Shown: positions 1-9,500, counted from the first letter of the stretch. The stretch is 18,865 nucleotides of DNA from Treponema sp. (GCA_020216655.1 JAIWNU010000037.1:1-18865), one strand, 5' to 3'. The notes: generated by a model from the letters alone, not told the origin. Made by a program: numbers and translations.

Positions 1-284
1 AAATAAAAATATAGCGCTTTCTTCTTCGAGAAAGATTACGAAAGGCAAAAAATGCATACATTGAAAATATTCTAAAAGAAATACAATTGTTTGGCAATAA
101 TAGTAGTAATGATTGAATGCTTGGTTGCCACTATCTCCGCATTTTTGTTCATTCTATGAACATTTTAGTACATAAATAGTGAATTTTTTAATCCTTCTTG
201 GGAAATATTTTCACAAATTGATCCAATCTCAAAAGTCGGTCACTACTCTTTGAGTTATAAAATTAGCCTTTGTAATATTATTTC
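1..284. other. AT-rich intergenic region with no recognised gene
   Basis: I see no convincing coding region on either strand here; stops are frequent and the base composition is clearly richer in A and T than the genes. It contains a small hairpin at 17-34 (CTTTCT / AGAAAG) without a T tract, a spaced inverted repeat TGGCAA (92-97) / TTGCCA (125-130), and a 17-bp perfect inverted repeat at 146-162. The gap could hold the end of a transcript from outside the window, but no clear terminator is seen. Confidence 0.6.
146..162. repeat. 17-bp perfect inverted repeat
   Basis: TGTTCAT, a 3-base spacer TCT, then ATGAACA. The arms are perfect. It lies about 125 bp upstream of the -35 box of the ferritin-like gene. 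It could be a protein-binding site or a small hairpin; the T tract after it is too short for a convincing terminator. Confidence 0.4.
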
Positions 285-312
285 TTGACAGGATAAATAT
301 TTAATTTATAAT
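285..312 (+). promoter_or_regulatory. Consensus sigma70-type promoter for the DUF2202 gene
   Basis: A perfect -35 box TTGACA (285-290) and a perfect -10 box TATAAT (307-312) are separated by 16 bp. The predicted transcription start is near 319, giving a leader of about 69 nt before the ATG at 388. Exact matches to both boxes suggest strong basal transcription of the downstream gene. Confidence 0.8.
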
Positions 313-329
313 ATAAGTCATTATATATC

Positions 330-381
330 TTGGTATACATATTGCTATACATATATATCATACCAAAGGGTATGAAAGGAG
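330..381 (+). promoter_or_regulatory. Structured 5' leader with alternative hairpins and Shine-Dalgarno
   Basis: Segment B (ATACCAA, 360-366) can pair with upstream segment A (TTGGTAT, 330-336), or, as the longer TCATACC (358-364), with downstream segment C (GGTATGA, 369-375). These two pairings exclude each other. Segment C touches the ribosome binding site AAAGGAG (375-381), six bases before the ATG. A direct repeat TATACATAT occurs at 334-342 and 346-354, 12 bp apart. The pairing is visible in the sequence; a regulatory switch is inference. Confidence 0.45.
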
Positions 382-387
382 TTTAAC

Positions 388-912
388 ATGAAACAGATGA
401 TTCGTTGGGCCTTAATTCTTAGTTTAGCAACTTTAGGGAGCATGGCGTTCGCAGCAAATACCGGTACAACGGTTTTGTACGGAAACGGGGCCGCCAAGGC
501 AGACACGGACCTTACCATACAGGATATGCTCACCTATGCTATACAGGATGAATATTTAGCCAGGGGGGAATATGTGGCTATTATGGCCAAATTCGGCACG
601 ATCCGCCCATTCTCCAATATTATGGAAGCAGAAAAAACCCATATCAGCTGGCTTGAACAGGCTTTCAAGACCTACAAGATTGCGATCCCGAAAGATGAGT
701 CCGCATCCTTTATCGTTGTGCCTAAAACAGTTACCGAAGCCTACGAAGCGGGGGTACAGGCAGAAATTGACAACATTGCCATGTATGACCGTTTCCTTGC
801 CCAGCCTGTCATTCAGGATCCAAAATTTGCGGACCTGAAGACCCTCTTTACCAATTTGCGCAATGCCTCAGAAAACCACCTGCGGGCATTCAAAAACCAG
901 CTCGGTAGATGA
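388..912 (+). CDS. Secreted ferritin-like DUF2202 family protein
   Basis: A 174-residue protein with an N-terminal signal peptide: K3 and R6, a hydrophobic stretch to about residue 19, and a probable cut after the FA-A near residue 22. The rest resembles the DUF2202 family, a four-helix ferritin-like fold. Possible metal ligands follow the ferritin pattern: E55 and E61 in the DEYLARGEY helix, E82 and H85 (ExxH), E120/E126 in the third helix, and E162/H164 in the C-terminal SENHLRAF motif. The ATG at 388 has a strong AAAGGAG six bases upstream and a consensus promoter. The family's biochemical role is not established; a metal- or redox-related role in the cell envelope is inference. It stands alone, convergent with the GH36 gene. 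Confidence 0.85.
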   Translation: MKQMIRWALILSLATLGSMAFAANTGTTVLYGNGAAKADTDLTIQDMLTYAIQDEYLARGEYVAIMAKFGTIRPFSNIMEAEKTHISWLEQAFKTYKIAIPKDESASFIVVPKTVTEAYEAGVQAEIDNIAMYDRFLAQPVIQDPKFADLKTLFTNLRNASENHLRAFKNQLGR

Positions 913-930
913 GCCTTACCGCGGAAATAC

Positions 931-959
931 GCAGCTGGCCTCCAGCAGGGGGCAGCTGC
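931..959. terminator. Inverted repeat between convergent genes (weak terminator candidate)
   Basis: GCAGCTG (931-937) and CAGCTGC (953-959) form a 7-bp stem around a 15-base loop in the 67-bp gap between the DUF2202 and GH36 gene ends. No T tract follows on either strand, so intrinsic termination is doubtful. Confidence 0.25.
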
Positions 960-979
960 AGCAATAACGGCTATCCTGC

Positions 980-3244
980 CTAATAAGCCTCCAGGGTGAA
1001 AAGCCAGGAGGCGAAATCTCCCCGTGAAACCCCATTCCAGCCGTCGCCCCCAAGGAGAAGCCCCACATACGCTAGTTCGTCTCCGCGACGCAAGCCCTCG
1101 TTATAGCGAAGAGCCGCTTCGTTTTTTACCGGGACGGCGGGCCGCACCCGAACCTGGTAATTAAATGATAAATCGAGGCCCCGTAGCGGTAAACGGCTAA
1201 AACCAGGATTTGGCTGAGCGAGAACCTGGACTACTAGCACTGCGGCCCGCCGTCGGTCCTCCGATACGGACATCCAGGCTACACAATTTCCGCTCCCGTC
1301 CCCAGACCGGCCCCCTTCGAGGCGGTAAAAATCGCCAAATTGGAAGAGGCCTCTCCATTGTTTGTAGAAAGCTATCTGTTCCCGTACTTCCGCTTTTTCC
1401 GCTTCCGTAAGTTTTTCCGGGTCCAGTTCGTACCCAAAGGCTCCAAAAAAGGCGACAAAGGCCCGGGTCCAAAGGGGTGTTATCCGGCCAACCTGGTGGT
1501 TGGGTACCGCAGAAACATGGGCACCCATGGCACTGGGGGGATAAAAAAAGCTTGTTCCCCACTGGATTTTAAGCCGCTCAATCGCATCGCTGTCATCGCT
1601 TGTCCAGGCCTGGGGCGCAAAGGCGAGCATACCCGCATCAAAGCGGTTTCCGCCGGCAGAGCAGGACTCGAATAGTATATGGGGAAAGGCTTGGGTAAGA
1701 CGCCGATACAGGCGGTACACACCCAGTATATAGCGATGGGAAAATTCACCCTGCTCATCCGGAGGCAGGCCGGCGGAAACCGGCTCGGTGATGTGCCGGT
1801 TCATGTCCCACTTTATGTATGAAATCGGCGCCGAAGAAAGTATGCCGCTTATCGTATCAAAGAGATAATCCACCACCTCACTGCGGCTCATATCTAAAAC
1901 CAACTGGTTCCGGCCCAGGGTTCTTTTTTCAAGGGGAGAGCCGATCGCCCAATCAGGATGCTTCCGGTAAAGGTCGCTATCGGGGCTTACCATTTCTGGC
2001 TCTATCCAAAGTCCAAAGGATAGCCCCAGGTCCGTAATCTTCCGGGCCAGGCTTTCAAGTCCTTCGGGCAGTTTTTCCCGGTTTACCATCCAGTCACCAA
2101 GGGAGCTCGTATCATCATTACGGCGGCCGAACCAGCCATCATCCAGGACAAAGAGCTCGGCCCCCAAATCCTTGGCCGAATGGGCGATGGAAAGGAGCTT
2201 ATGTTCATCAAAATGAAAATAGGTAGCTTCCCAATTGTTGATGAGGATGGGCCGTTCCCGGTCGCGCCACTGGCCCCTACTAAGACGGCGGCTTAATAAG
2301 CGGTGTATATGATGTGTCATGTCGCCGAAGCCCTGGGCGGTATACACAAAGAGGGCCTCCGGGGTTTCAAAGGTCTCAGCGCTCTTTAATTTCCATGAGA
2401 ATCCAAAGGGATTGATGCCAAGACCAAGGCGGGTCGTACCGTGGGAACCAACCTCCGCATCAATGCTGAAATTGCCTGAATACACAAGGAGGGCTCCGAT
2501 AGCCTCTCCAGAGGTTTCGCTTGTGTTCGGCCTGGCGAAAATGGCTGACGGGTTATGTTGAGCGCTGGATGATCCCCGGCTGCTGCCAATACTCTGGAGG
2601 CCCGGCACTAAGAGCTTGCAGACCAGGTGCCGTTCCCGGCCCCAAGCTCCCGGGAAGTGCAGCATATCCCAATCAGCAGAATCAAGGTCCAGCACCGCGG
2701 AGAGGGCCCGTTTAAGATAGAAGGGCTTGCTGCCGCTGTTATGTATACTGACCCGCCGAGCCACAATAGGGTGCTCTGCAAAAAGGGTATAATGCAAATG
2801 CACCTCTATTTGATGCGCTCTATCTTCCAGAACAAGGGTCAAGCTCTCCGCTTCTGCATCCGATTCGCAGTAAGTTGCCGGGAGCTCATCCAGGCAAGGC
2901 TTTCCGTTGTAAATCCGGTGCGCTCGGTACTGCAGGTCGACCACAAGGGGCATTCCGTTTTCGGAAACAAGTTCCAGTGCGGGGAATCGAAAATCCCCGC
3001 GGCCGTAGGTGGGATATTCCCGGGGTACATATTCAAGGCAAAAGGATGGGGGAAGCCCTGGCTGATGGGTAGAAAGGGCCCGGTCTTCAAATAGAGTGAG
3101 GCGGCCATAGCGGCCTTCTGGCGAAAGGGGGCGGCCGATGTAGGCTAAAGCGGGGCTGTCGTCGGGGAGCAGTGTTATAATATAGCTTAGATAATCATTA
3201 TGAAGGTGAAATTCTTTTTCTTCCCGGTGCCAAAGTATTGCCAT
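980..3244 (-). CDS. GH36 alpha-galactosidase (cytoplasmic)
   Basis: A 754-residue glycoside hydrolase of family 36, which removes terminal alpha-1,6-linked galactose from melibiose, raffinose or galactomannan oligosaccharides. An N-terminal beta-sandwich (about 1-325) leads into the TIM barrel (about 330-680), then a C-terminal beta domain. Barrel motifs are intact: NNWEATYF (336-343), VLDDGWFG (366-373) and GLWIEPEMV (411-419). The nucleophile is D480 in KWDMNR, the acid/base D550 in TSDDSD, and ESCSAGGNRFD lies at 526-536. These positions almost coincide with those of Geobacillus alpha-galactosidases, and the length is typical. No signal peptide is seen, so it probably acts on imported sugars. 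The ATG at 3244 has GAGAGGG about nine bases upstream. No transporter is adjacent. Another alpha-galactoside specificity within GH36 is possible. Confidence 0.93.
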   Translation of the reverse strand: MAILWHREEKEFHLHNDYLSYIITLLPDDSPALAYIGRPLSPEGRYGRLTLFEDRALSTHQPGLPPSFCLEYVPREYPTYGRGDFRFPALELVSENGMPLVVDLQYRAHRIYNGKPCLDELPATYCESDAEAESLTLVLEDRAHQIEVHLHYTLFAEHPIVARRVSIHNSGSKPFYLKRALSAVLDLDSADWDMLHFPGAWGRERHLVCKLLVPGLQSIGSSRGSSSAQHNPSAIFARPNTSETSGEAIGALLVYSGNFSIDAEVGSHGTTRLGLGINPFGFSWKLKSAETFETPEALFVYTAQGFGDMTHHIHRLLSRRLSRGQWRDRERPILINNWEATYFHFDEHKLLSIAHSAKDLGAELFVLDDGWFGRRNDDTSSLGDWMVNREKLPEGLESLARKITDLGLSFGLWIEPEMVSPDSDLYRKHPDWAIGSPLEKRTLGRNQLVLDMSRSEVVDYLFDTISGILSSAPISYIKWDMNRHITEPVSAGLPPDEQGEFSHRYILGVYRLYRRLTQAFPHILFESCSAGGNRFDAGMLAFAPQAWTSDDSDAIERLKIQWGTSFFYPPSAMGAHVSAVPNHQVGRITPLWTRAFVAFFGAFGYELDPEKLTEAEKAEVREQIAFYKQWRGLFQFGDFYRLEGGRSGDGSGNCVAWMSVSEDRRRAAVLVVQVLAQPNPGFSRLPLRGLDLSFNYQVRVRPAVPVKNEAALRYNEGLRRGDELAYVGLLLGGDGWNGVSRGDFASWLFTLEAY

Positions 3245-3464
3245 AATGCAAATCCCTCTCTGGACCAGCCTATCGTTTCATACAGACCAATTCAAGGTAC
3301 AGAAATACCGCACATCAAGTCATAACAAAGGCCTTGCGCAGGAACCTGCGTTTTCCGCTTGCCGCTATGGGGTTCCCATGAGTATTTTTAGTTTGATTGC
3401 GGGCTTTTTCCGCATACAAACCTTAAATCGATGATTAATCAACACAGACAAGGAGTCTCTGCCC
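3245..3464. other. Divergent intergenic region between GH36 and htpG
   Basis: A 220-bp gap serving two divergent genes. It holds a 14-bp perfect inverted repeat CGCAGG-AA-CCTGCG (3337-3350) and a 5-bp hairpin TGCGG / CCGCA (3398-3414). I could not find a clear -35/-10 pair for either gene, and I see no CIRCE-type heat-shock element (TTAGCACTC-N9-GAGTGCTAA). htpG has AGGAG at 3451-3455, nine bases before its ATG. Confidence 0.5.
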
Positions 3465-5324
3465 ATGGCACAGCATCAGTTTCAGACCGAGGTAAGCCAA
3501 CTACTGCACCTCATCATTCACTCTCTCTATTCAAACCGTGAAATATTCCTGCGGGAATTGGTTTCCAACGCTTCCGACGCTCTGGACAAGCTCAAATACC
3601 TGACCGTAGCCGATGATGCCTACAAATCAATAGTATTCGATCCCCGTATCGATATTTCATTTAACCGGGATGCAAAAACCCTGACCGTTTCCGATACGGG
3701 TATCGGCATGAACGAGGAAGACCTTATCACTTCCTTGGGAACCATAGCCCGCTCGGGAACCAGGGCATTCCTGGAAAAGTTGTCCGCCGATGCTAAGAAG
3801 GACTCTAACCTTATCGGGCAGTTCGGCGTTGGTTTTTATTCAGCCTTTATGGTGGCAGAAAAAATAGAAGTTATTACCCGCAAAGCCGGAGAAGAAGCAG
3901 CATGGAAATGGACCAGTGATGGTAAAGAGAGCTATACCATCGAGACTGCCCAGCGGGACAGCCATGGTACTACCGTGATCCTGCATCTCAATGAAGAAGG
4001 CCTTGAATTTGCCAACCGCTGGACTATCGAAGACATTATTAAACGGTACTCCAACCATGTGGCATTCCCCATTTACCTTACCTACGAAGAAAAGGAATAC
4101 GATGACAAGGGAAAGGAAAAGGGAAGCAAGACCAAAACCGATAGAATCAATGCCGGTACGGCTATCTGGAGACAGCCGAAAACAGAATTAAAAGAAGAAG
4201 ACTATAACGAATTCTACAAACAGATTGCCCATGACACAGAGGATCCCCTCTTTTATGTCCATACCAAAGCGGAAGGGACCCTGGAATATGTTACCCTCTT
4301 TTATATTCCGAAGAAGGCGCCCTTTGACCTGTACAATGCGGATTACAAGCCGGGTGTAAAACTCTATGTAAAACGGGTTTTCATTACCGATGATGACAAG
4401 GAGCTCATGCCCACCTACCTTCGCTTTGTTCGCGGCGTGATCGATTCTGAAGATTTACCCTTAAATGTGAGCCGGGAAATCCTGCAGCAGAACCGGATTC
4501 TTCAGAATATCCGCAATGCATCGGTAAAGAAACTGCTCGCCGAATTCAAGGCCATTGCGGACAACAACAAGGAAAAATGGGAAACCTTTATTTCCCAATT
4601 CAACCGGCCCCTCAAAGAAGGGCTTTACCAGGACTTTGCCAACCGGGAAGCCCTGCAGGACCTGGTGCGTTTTAAGAGCACCGCCGTGGAAGGCTGGACC
4701 AGCTTTGCTGACTATGTGTCCCGCATGAAAAGCGACCAGAAGGCTATTTATTATATAACCGGCGGCGACGAGAAGACCCTGAAAGCATCCCCCCTCCTTG
4801 AGGCGTACCGGGCTAAAGGTATCGAAGTGCTTGTCATGGATGATGAAATTGATGACATCGTCATTCCGTCCCTCTTTAAGTACAAGGACTATGAGCTTAA
4901 GGCGGTAAACCGCGCCGGCGCGGACGAAGAGCTGGGGGAACAAAAAGATAAGGATGCTGAAAAGGACCTGCAGCCGGTTATCGAAAAAATAAAGAAAGCC
5001 TTAGGAGACCGGGTCAAGGACGTGAAGCTTTCCCGCAGGCTCCAGGATTCACCATCCTGTATCGTGGCGGACGAAAACGACCCGTCTATCCAGTTTGCCC
5101 AGATGCTCCGCGCCATGGGCCAGACTGAGCTGCCGGAAGTAAAACCCATACTGGAAGTAAATGGCAGCCACCCCATTGTTACTGGTCTTAAAGACACTAG
5201 CGATGAGGATCGCATTGCCGATGTGGCTACGGTTCTTCTGGACCAGGCCCTGCTCGTGGAAGGCATTAAGCTCCAGGACCCGGCGGATTTTGTGAAACGG
5301 CTCAACCGGCTCCTCAGCAAATAA
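3465..5324 (+). CDS. htpG: Chaperone protein HtpG (Hsp90)
   Basis: A 619-residue Hsp90-family ATP-dependent chaperone of normal bacterial length. The N-terminal GHKL ATPase domain has E31 and N35 in ELVSNASDALDKL, D77 in SDTGIGM, and GQFGVGFYSAFM (118-129). The middle domain contains the catalytic arginine R337 in LNVSREILQ. The C-terminal dimerisation domain runs from about residue 500 and ends without an MEEVD tail, as expected in bacteria. It acts in the cytosol in folding and remodelling of client proteins, together with DnaK in known systems. The ATG at 3465 is preceded by AGGAG at nine bases. An M29 aminopeptidase follows 81 bp later on the same strand with no clear terminator between, so readthrough is likely. 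Confidence 0.98.
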   Translation: MAQHQFQTEVSQLLHLIIHSLYSNREIFLRELVSNASDALDKLKYLTVADDAYKSIVFDPRIDISFNRDAKTLTVSDTGIGMNEEDLITSLGTIARSGTRAFLEKLSADAKKDSNLIGQFGVGFYSAFMVAEKIEVITRKAGEEAAWKWTSDGKESYTIETAQRDSHGTTVILHLNEEGLEFANRWTIEDIIKRYSNHVAFPIYLTYEEKEYDDKGKEKGSKTKTDRINAGTAIWRQPKTELKEEDYNEFYKQIAHDTEDPLFYVHTKAEGTLEYVTLFYIPKKAPFDLYNADYKPGVKLYVKRVFITDDDKELMPTYLRFVRGVIDSEDLPLNVSREILQQNRILQNIRNASVKKLLAEFKAIADNNKEKWETFISQFNRPLKEGLYQDFANREALQDLVRFKSTAVEGWTSFADYVSRMKSDQKAIYYITGGDEKTLKASPLLEAYRAKGIEVLVMDDEIDDIVIPSLFKYKDYELKAVNRAGADEELGEQKDKDAEKDLQPVIEKIKKALGDRVKDVKLSRRLQDSPSCIVADENDPSIQFAQMLRAMGQTELPEVKPILEVNGSHPIVTGLKDTSDEDRIADVATVLLDQALLVEGIKLQDPADFVKRLNRLLSK

Positions 5325-5327
5325 CAC

Positions 5328-5344
5328 CAGGTAAATGATACCTG
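5328..5344 (+). repeat. Small inverted repeat between htpG and the aminopeptidase
   Basis: CAGGTA (5328-5333) and TACCTG (5339-5344) surround a five-base loop. There is no T tract, so it looks like a processing or pause hairpin at most, not a terminator. Confidence 0.3.
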
Positions 5345-5383
5345 CGGCCAGTCGTCATCGTAATGGAAGTTGACCTTACATGG

Positions 5384-5403
5384 CCGGAGGGTTCATACTC
5401 CGG
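5384..5403 (+). promoter_or_regulatory. Hairpin enclosing the ribosome binding site of the aminopeptidase
   Basis: CCGGAG (5384-5389) and CTCCGG (5398-5403) are perfect complements around an eight-base loop. The left arm overlaps the Shine-Dalgarno GGAGGG (5386-5391), the only good one before the likely ATG at 5406. The spacing to the ATG is long (14 nt) in the unfolded form. Folding would mask the ribosome binding site, so translational control is possible but inferred. Confidence 0.4.
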
Positions 5404-5405
5404 TC

Positions 5406-6548
5406 ATGAGCACTATACACAACAACTATTTTGGCACCTTTACGTCCCAGGACAAGGCACTGCAGGAAGCCGCCCGTATCGCTATTGAGGACTCCCTCCA
5501 GGTTCACAAGGATGAACGAGTCCTCATCGTAAGTAACCCAAGCCGGGATGTCAGCCTTATCTCCCAAGCCCTCTTTGATGCTGCAATCCGGGTAGGGGCA
5601 AAGCCCGTGCTTATCTACCAGCCGGTTAAAACCCAAATGGATTTTGCAGACCCCATGGTCCTAGCGGCCTTTCAGGCAAAACCTGCGGTATTTATATCCA
5701 TGAGCGCAGAAAAGCTGGGTAAGGATGAGGCGGGAATCGCCCGACCCTATCAATACAAGGATACCCAGTTTGATCATATTTTCCACCTGCAGCTCTATGG
5801 AGAAAAGACCTGCCGTGCCTTTTGGTCCCCCAGCACAAACCTGGAATCCTTTATACGCACTGTACCTATAGATTACGAACTGCTTGCAAAACGCTGCAAA
5901 ACCATAAAAGAAATTTTAGACCGGGCTGTGGCGGTTAACATCACTTCGCCCGGCGGTACCAATGTGCGTATTGGACTTAAAGGCCGATCTGCTAAAACCG
6001 ATGACGGCGATTTCTCCCGTCCGGGAACCGGCGGGAACCTGCCCGCGGGCGAAACCTTTATCAGCCCCGAAAATGGTACCGCACAGGGTCTCATCGCATT
6101 TGACGGCTCCATAAGCCTACATGACCGGGACATTCTTATACAGGAACCAATTCGGTGTACCCTGGAAAAAGGTTACATCACCAAAATTGAAGGGGGCGAA
6201 GAAGCGCAGGAACTCCTTAAAACAGTTACCATGGCGGAACAACAGGCTCTGGACTATGAAAAGTCCGGGCGGCTCCCGGCAGGCAGCGGCCCCATCTATG
6301 CAAAAAATGCGCGCAACATTGGCGAGCTCGGCATTGGGCTGAACCCCCTGGCAAAAATAACTGGCAACATGCTGGAAGACGAAAAGGCCTTCCGAACCTG
6401 TCACTTTGCGGTGGGACATAACTATGACGAAGATGCCCCCGCCCTGATACATTTGGACGGGCTTGTTAAAGATCCGACAATTGTGGCTATTTTTGCCGAT
6501 GGAACAGAAGCGGTCATTGAGAAGGATGGCGAGTTGGCCGGTTTTTAA
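5406..6548 (+). CDS. M29 family metallo-aminopeptidase
   Basis: A 380-residue peptidase of family M29 (thermophilic AmpS/AmpT type), a two-metal exopeptidase that removes N-terminal residues from peptides in the cytoplasm. Metal ligands predicted by family pattern are E216 in NLPAGETF, E307 in NIGELGIGLN, H333 in the EKAFRTCHFAVGHN stretch, and H349 and D351 in IHLD. The family length is about 370-410 residues, so it is complete. I chose the ATG at 5406, which begins MSTIHNN; a TTG at 5370 would add 12 residues but has little Shine-Dalgarno support and would read through the hairpin at 5384-5403. It follows htpG by 81 bp and may be co-transcribed with it, which fits protein quality control and peptide turnover. 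It is convergent with the hybrid kinase gene. Confidence 0.9.
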   Translation: MSTIHNNYFGTFTSQDKALQEAARIAIEDSLQVHKDERVLIVSNPSRDVSLISQALFDAAIRVGAKPVLIYQPVKTQMDFADPMVLAAFQAKPAVFISMSAEKLGKDEAGIARPYQYKDTQFDHIFHLQLYGEKTCRAFWSPSTNLESFIRTVPIDYELLAKRCKTIKEILDRAVAVNITSPGGTNVRIGLKGRSAKTDDGDFSRPGTGGNLPAGETFISPENGTAQGLIAFDGSISLHDRDILIQEPIRCTLEKGYITKIEGGEEAQELLKTVTMAEQQALDYEKSGRLPAGSGPIYAKNARNIGELGIGLNPLAKITGNMLEDEKAFRTCHFAVGHNYDEDAPALIHLDGLVKDPTIVAIFADGTEAVIEKDGELAGF

Positions 6549-6555
6549 AAAACCG
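6539..6555. terminator. Possible bidirectional terminator (palindrome)
   Basis: CGGTTTTT followed by AAAAAACCG forms a near-perfect palindrome over the aminopeptidase stop codon, in the 13-bp gap between two convergent genes. It offers a T run in both directions but has a weak A/T stem and almost no loop. Confidence 0.25.
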
Positions 6556-6561
6556 AGAAGC

Positions 6562-9500
6562 CTAGCCGATTGAGCCTTTTACCATCTGTGCAAGATGAAG
6601 CAGTTTTTCTCCATCTAATTCATTCAGCGCCTGATCCATTTCTGCGAGCCATTTTTTATAATGGCTCGCTGCTAACGCAGAGTTTTCAGTCAACGGAACC
6701 AGCTCCTGAGCAGCAGCGATAAAGGCTTTCCATTCATCCAAAATAAGCACCCGCGGCAGCTTTTCCGCAAGCGGAACAAGGACTTCTTGTACCCGCCCAG
6801 CAAACACACCGAAAGCTCCCGGACCGAGTTCCTGTCGCAGCAGAGCAAAATCGAGTACAAATGAATCCGCACTACCATCCGCCACGGTGCTATTCTGCTC
6901 CATTTCTGAATCAAGGGTGATAACCTTGTAGGGGACTGCACGGGCCAGGGCATTCATCAGCATACGCAGCTCTACTGGCTTGGGAACTACAGTGGTAACA
7001 CCAAAACGAAGCAGTTCCTCAATAAGCTCGGTACGCACATCGGCGGTAACAACTATGACCGGAGGTATGGTTCTAAGCATCTTATTCCGGAGTGCCGCAA
7101 TAACATCCTTTGCAGTTCCGCCGGCAAGTTGATAATCCAAAAGAATCACATCGACTGGCTGCTTATAAACCAATGCGATTGTTTCTGCGATTGTTGCGGT
7201 TCTTAAAACGGTTCCATGCCTGTTTTGGATATGGTACGCCAGAACATCCGCATTAACAGGAATGTCATCTACCACAAGAACCGTGCAATCCTTAAGGTAC
7301 CGATTTTCTTTGAGAGCTGCATCCAAGGGTGCTATTACGGTCTTTTTAATTTCATGGACTGGAATTGAAACAACAAAAGTCGTACCCTTTCCAAGGGTGC
7401 TTTCTACATTGATGGTTCCGCCCATGGTTTTTACAAGCCCTGCAGTTATGGTAAGCCCCAGCCCCGTTCCTCCGTATTTTGTATTGTTATCCTGATCTTG
7501 ATAGAAGGCCTCAAATATTCGAGGTAAGTTCTCCGGCGCAATACCAGGACCGGTATCGACAACCCTGAGGAGCAGCTCCAGACATGTATCCTGTTCATCA
7601 ATTTTTTCGTCCTGTTCTTTACGGGTTTCCACAAAGATAGAGACCGCCCCCTGCATAGTAAACTTGACTGCGTTACCGATTAAATTGACGATAATTTGCC
7701 GAATTTTTGTTTCATCACCCAAAATCGAATCAGGTACTGTTTCGTCTATAAAAGACTTTAGCTCTATACCCTTTTCATGGGCTCGGAGCTGAAACATTTC
7801 CACCAAATCCCGGACTAGGGTTTTAATATTAAAAAGCTTTTCCTGTACTGTTTCTTTTCCAGCCTCGATACGGGACAAATCAAGAGCATCGTTCAGCAAT
7901 GCAAGCAAGTTTTTGCCATTTTTTTCAATCACCTTTACCAAACTTTGCCTTTCATCCGCTTCCAACGCTTGGTTGAGCATTTCTGCATAACCCAAAACTG
8001 CATTCATGGGGGTTCTAATTTCATGACTTAGATTAGCGAGGAATTCACTCTTAGCCCGATTAGCCTGTTCAGCGAGCTCTTTGGCTTTGAGCATTTCCTT
8101 TTCCAATTGAATTCTTTGTTCCAATTCAGCCCTATTCAGTTTGAGTTTTTGAGACTGGGCTGACCAGAGACCAACTAAAAAGAGAACTGTTCCTGCAAGT
8201 ATGGCGTAAATAATGTCGGCTGCCGGTGTTTCCCAGAAGCTAGGGGAAATAAATATCGATAATTGAGCTCCTTCGTTATTCCAGAGGCCATCATTGTTGG
8301 AAGCCTGTACTCTAAAAGTATATTTGCCGCTCGGCAGGTTTGTATATGTTGCAATTCGCTGCGGGCCCGGATTGCTCCAATCAGAATCGAATCCTTCCAG
8401 CTTATACCGATACCGGTTATCCTTGGAGTTAGCAAAGTCAAGGGCTGCAAATTCTATAGACAAAAGATTTGATGAATGATCAAGTTTAAGCTGCTGCAAT
8501 TCGGCAATATCCAAGGGAGACTCAAAGGGTTTTCCTGCTACACGCAGAGCGGTAAACCGAACTGGGGGAACATGCTGGTTTGAATGGATCGAAAAGGATG
8601 AAACGACGTTAAGTCCTTTTGATCCGCCAAAGTAAAGCCGCCCCGCTGAATCTTTATAGGTAGCAACAGAAAACTCCATACCCTGGAGCCCATCAATCAT
8701 TTCCAATTTTTTGATATTTTTTGTTTCAGGATCAAACACGAGGAGGCCATACAGTGTGCCAAGCCAAAGCCGGCCATGCTGGTCTTCCTGAATTGCAAGG
8801 ACCGTGTCATCGCTCAGGCCATCCTTTTTCAAAATGTGAGAAAAAGTACCGGTTTTTTCATCAAGCAAGGAAAGCCCACCGGAAGCGGTACCAAACCAAA
8901 GACGGCCCCGGGAATCTTCGCGCATACTACGGAGGGTATTGCTGGGCAAAGTCATCGGATTGTTTTTATCATACATGTATCGAGTAAACGATTCTGTTTT
9001 TGGATTGAATAAATTGAGCCCCTTATTGGTACCTACCCAAATTCGTTTACGGGAATCTTCGTAAATAAAATATACCAGGTTATCGCTTAAGGATTGGGGG
9101 TTCTGCGGATCATTCTGAAAGAGCGTATATTGGCCGCTAGCAGGATCATAGCGTTGAAGCCCCTTGCGGAAATACCCATACCAATGACGGCCTGAACTAT
9201 CTATTAAGAGAGCATAAACAGTTATATCCGCCAAGGGACCTTTTTTGTGCTCCCCGCCATACAAAGAAGAAAATCGGTTTTTCCGCTTATCAAAACGGCT
9301 CAAACCTTCGTTGGTGGCTATCCACAGAACATTGTTTTTGTCCACCGTAAGCCCATTGATAATGTCATTAGGGAGACTGTCCGGGTTCTTTGGATCATGT
9401 TTGTATTGGATCCATTCTGAACTTCCCGCATCCAGCCGAGAAAGCCCGCCTGTATAGGAGCCAACCCACAAGGTTCCGTCCTGATCTTTAACAATTGCAG

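Noticed and set aside
1..387. CRISPR array or tandem repeat in the AT-rich gap
   Set aside because: Only two short direct repeats (TATACATAT) and short palindromes are present; no regularly spaced repeat-spacer units.
3246..3434. 62-codon plus-strand frame in the GH36-htpG gap
   Set aside because: It begins at the reverse complement of the GH36 start region, has no ribosome binding site or known motif, and fills a gap that must hold two promoters.
4461..4943. 160-codon open frame on the minus strand
   Set aside because: Shadow of htpG, which is a complete conserved gene on the other strand.
5370..5405. TTG start extending the aminopeptidase by 12 residues
   Set aside because: Little Shine-Dalgarno support, a rare start codon, and the added residues correspond to the hairpin containing the real ribosome binding site.
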